Source: Papio anubis (taxonomy: Eukaryota > Chordata > Mammalia > Primates > Cercopithecidae). From it: a stretch of DNA of 64,000 nucleotides. How positions within the stretch are numbered: the first letter of the stretch is position 1; each line of letters opens with the position of its first letter. Below are positions 1-8,525 of the stretch, piece after piece. The stretch is taken from contig NC_044986.1 in NCBI RefSeq assembly GCF_008728515.1, positions 61,865,159-61,929,158 on the forward strand, written 5' to 3'. The translations under genes were made by a program, and so were the position numbers. The notes under the pieces are model-generated. The model did not search any database. It saw only the letters and a list, made by a program, of their open reading frames with translations, and was not told where the DNA came from.

Positions 1-189
1 CCTCAGCATCATGCAACATACCCGTGTAACAAACCCTTTGAATTTAAAGTAAAAGATGAAAAAACAAAAATTAAATAAAATGTCTTAATATTTTTACTGA
101 AGATAAACATGATTAATGTTATCTGTCTATCATCTGTCAGTTATTTTACTAAGTGTACATAGTGTCTTTTCACTTTTTAAAATATAAAT

Positions 190-620
190 GGTATAAAACA
201 CACACCAAAAGTTTATACTTCTATGCCAAGTATGGATATATATACCCACTTTTGATAGCTATACAGTATCATATTAAATGGATGGGCCATAATTTTTATA
301 TCCACTCTCCTAATGTGTGGAAATACTGAGTTTTAATACTTTCTTTTATAGCCAATGCTAATGTGTGTTTTTTATACTTATTTTCTTAGGATAAATTTTT
401 TAACATTATTCACACACTTAATACCATTGAGTTATTATCTAAATTGCCAAATTTCTACTTAGAAAGATTATGCCAGTTTGAACCCATAAACAATATGCAG
501 TAAGTTCATTATTCACAATTCTCTAATTTTTTGCCAATCTAACAATAAAAATCGTATCTTAATTGTTTATATCTTTTTAATGCTGTTTGACTATTTTTCC
601 TAAATTAGGAGATTTGCTTA
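190..620 (-). mobile_element. Old L1 (L1M-type) fragment, antisense
   Basis: This AT-rich stretch retains the order of words seen in antisense old L1 3' ends: 'ttattttcttaggataaat' near 380, 'aaattgccaaatttctac' near 440, then 'ttttttgccaatctaac' near 526. Divergence is very high and no reading frame survives. The call rests on motif order only, so the boundaries are approximate and it could be a related LINE. Confidence 0.4.
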
Positions 621-1314
621 TCTTCTTTATTTAATATTTTTTGTTATTCTAATTAACTTTTGTATAGGAAAACTAAATATTTATTGACTTGGAAAGCATG
701 TAAATATTAATAATCTAAATTTTGATCATAATTTTGCAAATATGTTTTCCTGTTTGGGTAGGTCATTTTACTGTTTTAAGATAGTTTCTGTTTTTTCATT
801 ATTATTTGTGGCTTTTATTGTGTGGATGATTTTAGTCAGAGTTAATTTGCATGTAGTTAAGAGGTTATGTTTTATATTTTTTCCTTTGATTTTATAGTTA
901 AAATTTCTCTGCAAAAATTATGTAGTCACATATATTTTCCTAGTTAGTAATTGTGAGTTTTTTTCTTTTTCTTGTGTTAAAATAATGCTTAGAAACATAC
1001 TTTAAAAACACAAAATAGCTCATTATTTTGTTCTTTCATACTAGAAATACATGAATATATACATACATACACCCATACATTCATGTTTCTGTATGTGTGT
1101 ATATATTCAGCTTTCACTCATAATGACAAACCCTAATTTGTTTCTAAATTTTTATGTCATATAGAAATTTGTCTTAGCTTTATATATATATATATAATTT
1201 ATCTACCAATAAATATACACTCATTTTATTATGTTCTAAATATTGATCTTAGAATACCTGTTGTGCATTTTTCTATGTGAATGCATAGGACACAAACTAT
1301 TTTTAGTGACTGTA
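621..1314. other. AT-rich sequence, no gene recognised
   Basis: T-rich, low-complexity-leaning sequence containing a short (TA)n run near 1181-1196 and imperfect TATACA/TGTGTA repeats at about 1055-1105. From about 1198 the text again resembles antisense old L1, which would make the Tigger-family element at 1315 an insertion into L1. No coding or RNA gene signal is visible. Confidence 0.4.
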
Positions 1315-1688
1315 CAGTTATGCATCATCTAGCAATGGGAATAGGTTCTGAGAAATGCATAGTTAGGCAATCTCATCATTGTGTGAACATCCTAGAGTGT
1401 GCTCACACAAACCTAGATTGTGTAGCCTACTGCACACTTAGGCTATATGGTAGAGTCTGTTGCTCCTAGGCTACAAAAGTGTACAGTATGTTATTATGCG
1501 AAGGACTGTAGGCAGTTGTCACACAGTGGTATCTGTATATCTAAACATATAAAAGGTACAGTTAAAATATAGTAAGAAAGATAAAAAATAGTGCAGCAGA
1601 GTAGGGTGACTCCGTTAGAATCTTATGGAACCACCATCATACATACAATCTGTTGTTCACCAAAATGTCATTATGCAGTGTGTGACTA
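1315..1688 (+). mobile_element. Tigger-family non-autonomous DNA transposon (MER8/Tigger4-like)
   Basis: Element of 374 bp starting 'cagttatgcatcatctagca' and ending in the inverted complement '...tgcagtgtgtgacta', flanked by TA on both sides (1313-1314 and 1689-1690), as expected for Tc1/mariner-Tigger insertions. Internal landmarks shared with the copies at 48681, 51398 and 59619 include 'gtgctcacacaaacctaga', 'ctcctaggctacaaa' and 'cttatggaaccaccatcat'. It has no transposase reading frame and would have needed a helper. The family is sure; the exact subfamily name is from memory. Confidence 0.85.
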
Positions 1689-1900
1689 TATTCCATTTCT
1701 GATCATGCATATATCACAATTTATTTATCCATTCACCTCCTGATTAATATTCAAATAGCTTCCAATTTTTTGCTACTGTATATTTATGTGTACTAGTGGC
1801 TTCATTTTGACAAAATCAATTTCTAGAATGTTTATTTTGGAAAACATCTACAAATACGTATTACAAACTACTAAAAGTTGCTATTTTGTAGTGGGATTAT
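1689..1900 (-). mobile_element. Old L1 fragment (antisense) continuing after the Tigger insertion
   Basis: 'tttatttatccattcacctc' followed by 'agcttccaattttttgctac' is the antisense old-L1 phrase seen in many L1M 3' ends. The neighbouring Tigger-family element appears to have landed in this older LINE. Boundaries are soft. Confidence 0.45.
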
Positions 1901-2634
1901 GACAGCATTTTTCTTCATGCATTATATATTTTATTATTCATATTCTTTATATTTTACTATTTACAAGTGGATTTTTCTGCAATGAAAAAGAATATTTGTT
2001 TAAAATGATGGAGGGTCTCCAAGTACATACAGTGATTCAACATGTATATTGAACGAACCTCTTCCTAATGTCCTCTTAAAGAAAAGACACTTTTCTTAAA
2101 TTCAGGGACACACAATGATGAAGAGAACAGACAAGACAAGAGCAAGACAATAATAATTGGGAAAGATGGAAGGCATACCAAAGCCTAACTGATTTAGAAA
2201 ATCTGATATAGCCAAATTATATATCAGAAATGGGAAAAGCTAAGGAACAACAAAATGTAGTTGAGGGATCCCTCAGAAGACTCAGAGGTGGGTAGCATCT
2301 CCTACAAGGAGGGCATTATGATTGTATGTGTGTGTGCATGTGTGTTGGAGTGTGTGCATGTGTGCCCACACATGAGTAAAAGTGGAGACTCTCTTTAGCA
2401 AGTCCAATATCTACCATACCCACCCAGGGTCTGATACCCATCCCCCTGCTGTCCTATAGAGATTTAATTCACTGTTACAGTAAAAGTAGTGTCTGGAGTG
2501 ATGGATATCGTGAATAATTTAGAGTGGTGATACTGTACTGAAATCAGGTTGTTATATGAATATTTGCATAATGTGTGTTGAGGTTTCCTAGTTTCTCAGA
2601 ATTTAGTTAACTAAGCCTAAACTGTTAGGGAAAA

Positions 2635-2637
<3 letters not shown>
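1901..2637. other. Unassigned intergenic sequence with imperfect TG repeat
   Basis: No gene or recognised transposon. An imperfect (TG)n/(TGCATG)n tract lies at about 2322-2372 ('gtatgtgtgtgtgcatgtgt' and similar). The rest is ordinary AT-rich sequence. Confidence 0.5.

Positions 2638-2676
<39 letters not shown>
2638..2676. repeat. Poly(A) tract of 39 A
   Basis: An uninterrupted run of 39 adenines. Such runs usually end an Alu, L1 or processed retrocopy, but the 150 bp to the left do not resemble any of these. It could be a lone mononucleotide expansion or the tail of an unrecognised retro-insertion. An apparent antisense open frame across it is only a poly-Phe artefact. Confidence 0.9.
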
Positions 2677-2678
<2 letters not shown>

Positions 2679-2689
2679 TTCTCCTGGAA

Positions 2690-2915
2690 ATTTGAACAGA
2701 CCAAATAAAAGGGATAAAGATACTAATAATGGGGGAATCCAATGAAGCTTGCTTAGGTCTTTCTCCCAAGCCTCCAGATAAGACGCCATTGTCTTGAGAA
2801 ATTTATATTGGCCTTGTGACATCCTGAGTATAAAGCCTAGTTGAGCAGCCTGACCTCATGGAACTACTGTTTAAGCCACTATGTGACAATCTGTTATGCG
2901 GCAATACAAAAGTCA
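2690..2915 (+). mobile_element. Possible MLT1-like LTR remnant
   Basis: The stretch ending 'tactgtttaagccactatgt' then 'tctgttatgcggcaata' resembles the 3' end of MaLR MLT1 LTRs (consensus idea: ...TTGTTTAAGCCACTcagt...TTTGTTATggcagc...). Only the last 80 bp align convincingly by eye, and the upstream part is a guess. Confidence 0.35.
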
Positions 2916-3889
2916 TTCATGAAAAGTCATAAAATGCTTTCCTCCAGTACCCTTCCTTAGAAAGTTTCTGAAAACTGTGCACTTCCTAAACCAGGCTGAA
3001 CCAGATCCAGGTTTCAACCTTAGGTTGAAGTTAAGAAAGTAATATACAAAAGATGCATAAAATAAGAGATTCAAGACAAAAGGCAACAGAAGGAAATAGC
3101 CAAGATATAAGTGAAGAGAGATGACAGGTAACAACTGTGTACCAGACTGGAGCAGAAGAGAAGGCCCCAGGAAAGTTTTCCTCAGTTAGATTGATTTGAT
3201 AGAATAATTCATGAATGAAGACACTGGGGAAAGATTTAGACAATTGTTAGAATGTTTAGCATTAAATAAGTGAAAAATACATCAAAAACTAAGCAACCTT
3301 CCTTCTCGGCATCCCTAAAAATAAGATAACTATTAACTCCAGAGGAAAAAAAAAAAATTGAAGCAGGAAATTTTTTCAGTGGCCATTGTAAAATAGATGG
3401 TTCAGCTTGAGTCACGTTTTCATACTTACAACATGAATACTGAAATCAACAAAAATCAAAATTACAATTTAACTAGATTAGATGTATGGGAAAAAGGGAG
3501 ACTACATATGTTGGGGTGGTTTAGGGCCTTGAAAAGGGTTGAAAAAGACCTACCTTCTAATATTGTCTAGTAGGGGCAGTATATGATGCCTAAAACTTAG
3601 AAAATAATCAAGGAACAGCTAAATAGCACATTATTTGGAAATATACAGCTAAATTCTAGAATAAATGTTAAACAGAATTGAAAGTGGTAGCCTCGGGTTA
3701 GAAGGAAATTTAGGATGTGTGAATTGCTACAAGGACCCTTGTAGAACTATTTTACCCCCTCTTTATATTGTGTGCAAGTATAACTTTTAATAACAGTGAA
3801 AACCATAAATAAATATAAAAACTAGAAAATGTTTCATACAAAACAACAGATTTTATATGAATTTCATCAGTTTCCACGTCTCTCTGTTT
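2916..3889. other. Unassigned intergenic sequence
   Basis: Nothing recognised on either strand. The frames of about 70 codons on the minus strand between 2913 and 3243 lack any family resemblance and I treat them as chance. Confidence 0.5.
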
Positions 3890-4510
3890 CAGTATCTAAC
3901 CCAGAATCTTATTTTCACACTGTACATACATCTTCTTGGTTTCCTCCAGTATGTGACAGTTCCTCCTTCTCTCTTTGTACCAATTACCTTGACATTTTTG
4001 AAGAGTATTGGTCTACAATTTTTTTCCTTTATAATTAAAAACATCCCACTAAAATCCTTGTAAAAATTATGTTTCTTTTCAAGTTTCAATCCACTAAATT
4101 TAGGATCCATTAGTGTGTTTTGTTTGCAACAATCGTTACTGTGATGTTTGTTCAATGGTGATTTTTATATTTTTCCTTTACCCCTAAATTTATTAATTGA
4201 AATTATTTTGCTAGGAAGATCTTTCTTCTCTCGTAATTTACCTATTTATTCAATCATGTATTGCTATCAATGTGGATCCATATATGCTTTTATTATTCTG
4301 TGGATTATAATAATTACTATCAGCATTTATCTTGTTATTCAAACTTTTCCAATTCTAGTCATGAGTAGCTCCTTCAGGTTGACTCATGTGTCCTTTCAAC
4401 ACATTACCCCTCTTTTTTGAACATGTGCTTACTTTCTGACACAAGATGCTCTAGGCTCAAATTGTATTTTCCCTAAATAAGCCTTGGGTTCAACCATTCC
4501 TCCAAAGAAG
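3890..4510 (-). mobile_element. Old L1M 3' region, antisense (left part)
   Basis: Contains the recognisable antisense L1M 3'UTR text: 'gtgtcctttcaacacattac', 'tgtgcttactttctgacaca', 'gctctaggctcaaattgta' and 'aaccattcctccaaagaag'. The same element resumes after 4934 with 'gccctagttcctcttattgg', so the LTR between them is an insertion. Highly diverged, non-coding. Confidence 0.6.
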
Positions 4511-4934
4511 TTTTATCAGTAAGGGCTCTCCCAAGAAACGAAACTACTAGGATGTGTGTATATATGCATATAGAAGGATTTATTTTAAGAATTGGCTCAC
4601 ACAATTATGGGAGCTGGCAAGTCCAAAAATCTGCATGGCAGGCCCATAGGCTAGAGACCCAGAGAAGAGTTCATGGTGCAGCTCAAGCCTGAAGGCAGTC
4701 TGCTTGTGGAACTAGCCTTTTCCTCTGAGAACTTCAGTCTTTTTCTGTTAGAGTCTTCAGCTGATTATATGAGGTCCCCTCACATTAGGGAAGATAACCT
4801 TTTTACACAAAGTGTACTGCTTAAATGCTAATCTCATCTTAATAACACATTCATGACAACATCTAGACTGGTGCTTGACCGATTATCTGGGAACTATGAC
4901 CTAGACAAGTTGACACACAAAATTAAGCACCACA
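4511..4934 (-). mobile_element. MLT2 (ERVL) solo LTR, antisense, nested in L1M
   Basis: Antisense MLT2 LTR running from 'tttatcagtaagggctctc' (LTR 3' end, complement) through 'attggctcacacaattatgg' and 'gagacccagagaagagttca' to 'gttgacacacaaaattaag' at its 5' end. About 424 bp. ERVL LTRs make 5-bp target duplications; the flanks here ('agaag' left, 'gagcc' right) no longer match well. It sits exactly between two collinear parts of an old L1M, so it is younger than that LINE. No internal ERVL sequence adjoins it. Confidence 0.8.
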
Positions 4935-5260
4935 GAGCCCTAGTTCCTCTTATTGGATAACACTTACAAACCAACACATGGGTGCCATGTATGCTCACTG
5001 CTGCTGGGAAATCAATGCCTCTCAGTGTACAGAGCTAAAAACATGTGTATAAATACTGTAAAGTATATGTATAAATACTCATTCACACAATTCTTTCTCT
5101 CCCTCAATCTATCTCTTTCTTTATGTGTGTGTGTGTTTATGAGTTCTTACTTATACTTTTAATTCTAATTCAATGTAACAAGACCCTCCTCTTTATTTGT
5201 AACTTTTTTCTACAACGCTGATAAAACAATATATGTGTGTAAAGTCATTTCAGAATGACT
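4935..5260 (-). mobile_element. Old L1M 3' region, antisense (right part)
   Basis: Continuation of the LINE left of the MLT2 LTR: 'gccctagttcctcttattgg', then 'gctcactgctgctgggaaat' and 'ctctcagtgtacagagcta'. A short (TG)n run lies at about 5124-5136. The end is not sharply defined. Confidence 0.55.
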
Positions 5261-5746
5261 CACTTACACCCTTAGGAGAAACAAATTTACTAATTATATG
5301 ACAGTATATATGTGTACAGTTTATTGTGTCTTTAACTTTACAGTATCTAGTCAAAATATTTTTTCCAATGTTATTTGGGTTAGCTCTTTTCTTCCCTTCT
5401 ACCTTCAGTGTGGTTATGTTATTCATCTGTAATGCATTTAGATTCTTTTGTTCCTGTTTTTATTACCTTTCTGGTGGTAGGTCAATTTTTAATTTAACAT
5501 TAAAGGACAATACTTACATAATAAAGAGTGAATTTTTTGATTTAAATTCCTATTATTTTTTTTAAAACTCTGTATTAATCTTTAAGTTTTACTTAATGAC
5601 TTTCATTTTAGATTTTGGGTAAGCTCAGTCCCTCATGGGAATATGGAGGGGAAGAAGCCATTGACCTTGCTCAGCATATAGATTTATTCTCTCCTCTTCT
5701 AGAATTTGCCAGTTCTTTTGATGCTCACCCAGTATCTATAAAACTA
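5261..5746. other. Unassigned AT-rich sequence
   Basis: No gene recognised. It may include further antisense old LINE sequence, but no diagnostic word is clear. It directly precedes the left arm of the inverted repeat. Confidence 0.4.
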
Positions 5747-5898
5747 TTAATGTTCAAGATCAGAATAGGATGATAATAGTGAGCACCAATGTAGTGTATA
5801 TTTCAAAATAGCTTGACAAGGGGATTTGAAATGCTCCCAACACATAGAAATGAAAAATGCTCAAAGTAGTGGATATCCTAAATACTCTGACTTAATCA
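5747..5898 (+). repeat. Left arm of 152-bp inverted repeat
   Basis: This segment is the reverse complement of 6204-6355 over 152 bp with no gaps and six substitutions (left-arm positions 5770, 5774, 5777, 5791, 5821, 5857; five transitions, one A/T transversion), about 96% identity. Similarity stops abruptly at both ends of the arm. The arm does not match any repeat family I recognise, so it looks like locally unique sequence that was duplicated and inverted. Confidence 0.95.
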
Positions 5899-6203
5899 GC
5901 TTTAAAGCTCTGACTAATAAAGCTATTAAAAAACAAGCCAAAGTGCTAGCATGTTGCCTTGAAACTGCCAGGATAACTCTCAAGAATTCTCTAAGACATC
6001 TGGTTTGTTAAACTAATTTTGCATTAGCTTTTCTATCTGGTGAGAGTTTTCCACAGAATATTGAAACTATAAATGTACTTCCCAGAGATTACTCTAATTC
6101 AACAGTAATACTTGATCTGTTTTAAATGATTTGATTGCTATATAATATTTGTATACATTTTTACAGTACATGTAACATTTTGTTACATGCATAGAATGCA
6201 TAA
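5899..6203. other. 305-bp spacer of the inverted repeat
   Basis: Single-copy-looking AT-rich loop between the two arms. Close to the right junction there is a small palindrome-like word 'tgcatagaatgcata' (about 6188-6202). No terminal features of a DNA transposon are evident. Confidence 0.7.
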
Positions 6204-6355
6204 TGATTAAGTCAGAGTATTTAGGATATCCACTACTTTGAGCAATTTTCATTTCTATGTGTTGGGAGCATTTCAAATCCTCTTGTCAAGCTATTTTGAA
6301 ATATACACTATATTGGTGCTCACTGTTGTCACCCTATTCTGATCTTGAACATTAA
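6204..6355 (-). repeat. Right arm of 152-bp inverted repeat
   Basis: Reverse complement of 5747-5898 at about 96% identity without indels. In single-stranded form the two arms could pair into a long stem with a 305-nt loop. Short open frames in both arms share a peptide only because of the duplication. Confidence 0.95.
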
Positions 6356-6848
6356 AACTTATTCTAACTGTATGTTCACTTGATCACATTAATTAAAATA
6401 GATTTGTCTTCAGACAAATTGAAAACATCATTTTTCTACAGAAATCACATGAATCTACTGTGTGATTCCATGTTTATGACATTCTAGAAAAGTCAAAAAC
6501 TATAGAGACAGAAAATGAGTCAGTATTTATTTACTAGGGTGAAGATTGACTTTAATTGGGCATGAGAAATTTTTGTCCAAATGGAGATGACCTATATCTT
6601 GATATTGAAGACGGCTACATGAAAGTATACAATTGTCAAACCACATTAAACTGTATGCTTTTAAATGGTGTATCTTATTGTATTATATATTGTATTTCAA
6701 TTATAAAAACATGTTTAATCACAAAGTACAAGAGCAAAAATATAATATATTGAAAGTAAGATTTAATGACAGCATTTATAAACATGTTGGAATATTAGAT
6801 AATTCAATGATATGCAGTGAATGACTAAAAAGACTATTTTATCTTAGG
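6356..6848. other. Unassigned AT-rich sequence
   Basis: The stretch around 6480-6700 (vicinity of 'gggcatgagaaatttttgt') is AT-rich with no convincing gene. Overlapping 63-65 codon frames are low-complexity and unsupported. Confidence 0.45.
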
Positions 6849-7232
6849 CTAATTTTCTTCTGCAGCTTCCTCACCTCTCTCAGCCTTCATAGAATTAGAG
6901 AGAGTTAGAACATTGCTCTGCATTAGGCTTTGTCTTAAGGGAATGTTGTGACTGGTTTGATCTTCTATCCAGACCACTAAAACTTTCTCCACATCAGCAG
7001 TTAGGCTGATCTGCTTTCTTATCATTTGTGTGTTCACTGGAGTAGCACTTTTAGCTTCCTTTAAGAACTTTTCCTTTGCATTCACAACTTAACTGGTACA
7101 AGAGGCTTTGCTTTCAGCCTCTCTTGGCTTTTGACATGTCTTCCTTTCTGGCTAAGCATAATCCTTTCTAGTTTTTGATTTAAAGTGAGAGATATAGTGA
7201 CTCCTCTTTCCACTTGAAAACTTAGAGGCCAT
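6849..7232 (-). pseudogene. Tigger1 transposase N-terminus, broken
   Basis: The antisense frame reads residues '[20 protein letters not shown]' and '[17 protein letters not shown]' (6849-7085), typical of the CENP-B/pogo-like DNA-binding N-terminal half of Tigger1 transposase. A preceding piece with 'ISLTLNQKLERIMLS' (about 7140-7200) lies in another frame, so at least one frameshift separates the two. The catalytic DDE domain is absent. In life the protein bound the element's inverted repeats and moved the element; this copy is dead. Confidence 0.85.
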
Positions 7233-7565
7233 TGTAGGATTATGAATTGGCTTAATTTTAATATTGTTGTGTCACAGGAAATAAGGGGGCCCAAGGAGAG
7301 GGAGAGTAATGGGGAAAGAGCTGGTGAGTGAAGCAGTCAGAACACACACAACCACAGGATTTATCCATTAAGTTTGCTTTCTTTATAATGGCATGATTCA
7401 TGGCATCTCAAAACAACTACAATAATAAAAAAAATCGCTGATCACATATCACCATAGCAAATATAATAATAATGAAAATGTTTGAAATATTGCAAGAATT
7501 ACAAAAATGTGACAATCAGAAATGAAGTGAGCATGTGCTGTTGGAAAAATGGCTTCCTGTGGATT
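6849..7565 (-). mobile_element. Tigger1 DNA transposon 5' fragment, antisense
   Basis: Antisense 5' portion of Tigger1 (pogo-like Tc1/mariner). The 5' leader is recognisable as 'agtgagcatgtgctgttgga' near 7527 and 'gatcacatatcaccatagca' near 7440. The start of the transposase follows to the left. The outer terminal inverted repeat expected beyond about 7565 is missing or degraded, and the transposase is cut off at 6849, so this is an internal fragment of a roughly 2.4-kb element. Confidence 0.9.
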
Positions 7566-7804
7566 GGCTTATTTGAATAATTTTCCAGGTTCCAAAGCAT
7601 AGGACTCTTCCTAGTTGTCTGAAACCTGGCCCCGGGGTGATTTGGGCTGGAGCATAGTGGCCACGAAGGTGATGGCCACTTTAATGGAAATGGTAGGGGT
7701 ATGAACTTCATTAGCTACTAAAAAGAATGGAATCACCTGTAGCTAGAGACGCAACATTGGGTTAAATTACCATTTAGCTAAAACACAAACCAAAAAGCTC
7801 TATT
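7566..7804. other. Unassigned sequence beside the Tigger1 fragment
   Basis: A slightly GC-richer patch ('ctggccccggggtgatttgg' near 7627) that I cannot assign to a repeat family. No coding evidence. Confidence 0.4.
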
Positions 7805-7905
7805 ACAGTCCTTACCCAGGTCTGCTGAATCAGAACCTGTGTTTTGAAAATACCTCCAGAAGATGCCAATGCATGTTCAGATTTGGGAAGCACTGCTTTA
7901 AACAA
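7805..7905 (+). mobile_element. MER5-like hAT-Charlie fragment
   Basis: 'ccaggtctgctgaatcagaa' followed by 'cctgtgttttgaaaatacct' and 'ttgggaagcactg' matches the second half of MER5A/B, a short non-autonomous hAT element. The 5' half is not recognisable. Confidence 0.65.
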
Positions 7906-8129
7906 TGCCTTTTCAAGAACAGTTGAAACATTAGAAATGTTTAATTTGGAAAAGAAGAAATTTTAGATGGATATGGAAAGTGAGTCAAAATATATTTTGG
8001 GGACTTTGTGTGGGTCTAAATACATGAGGGCTCTCATGAGACATTTGACCCCATAGGAAAGAATAAGAAATATCAATTACAAGTTCAAGAAGACAGATTT
8101 TGTTAAAATAAGATCCTGGTAAAGTGACT

Positions 8130-8525
8130 ACATTATTTGAGGATCATCTTTATGGAAGTATTATATATCCGCATTCTGTTTGACTTAGCCATGAACACTC
8201 TACCTGTTCCGGCCAATGAAATGTGTGAGAAAAAGACATTTGTTATCTCCAGACAGAAACTATAAGAATCAATGAATATTTCACCATTTTCCCTTTCTTT
8301 GATTCTGGAATCACAGAAGTATATGTCAAGATAGAGCTTCCAACAGTCTATTATCAGAGACTAAAATAAATAGAGTGTGTTGGCATACTGCAATAAATAT
8401 ATAGCGTAAACCATAAACATTTTATTTTAAAAAACTCTTTGGGTTGATTTGTTTGTTTTATGCCTCTGAAATTTGGAAGCTACTTGTTATTGGTGTAACA
8501 TAACCCAAGGTGACCTGACAGATAT
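8130..8525 (+). mobile_element. Ancient MLT1-like LTR
   Basis: 'ccggccaatgaaatgtgtga' near 8209, an 'aataaata' polyadenylation-like word near 8365, and an end reading 'taacataacccaaggtga' follow the layout of old MLT1/MaLR-type LTRs (…CCAATgaaatgtg…aaataaa…ttgtttgttt…cataacc…). Very diverged. It could instead be another mammalian LTR of similar design. Confidence 0.4.

Noticed and set aside
5826..6276. Two short frames on opposite strands encoding almost the same peptide (MKCSQHIEMK...)
   Set aside because: The shared peptide is a direct consequence of the inverted repeat arms, not evidence for two related genes.
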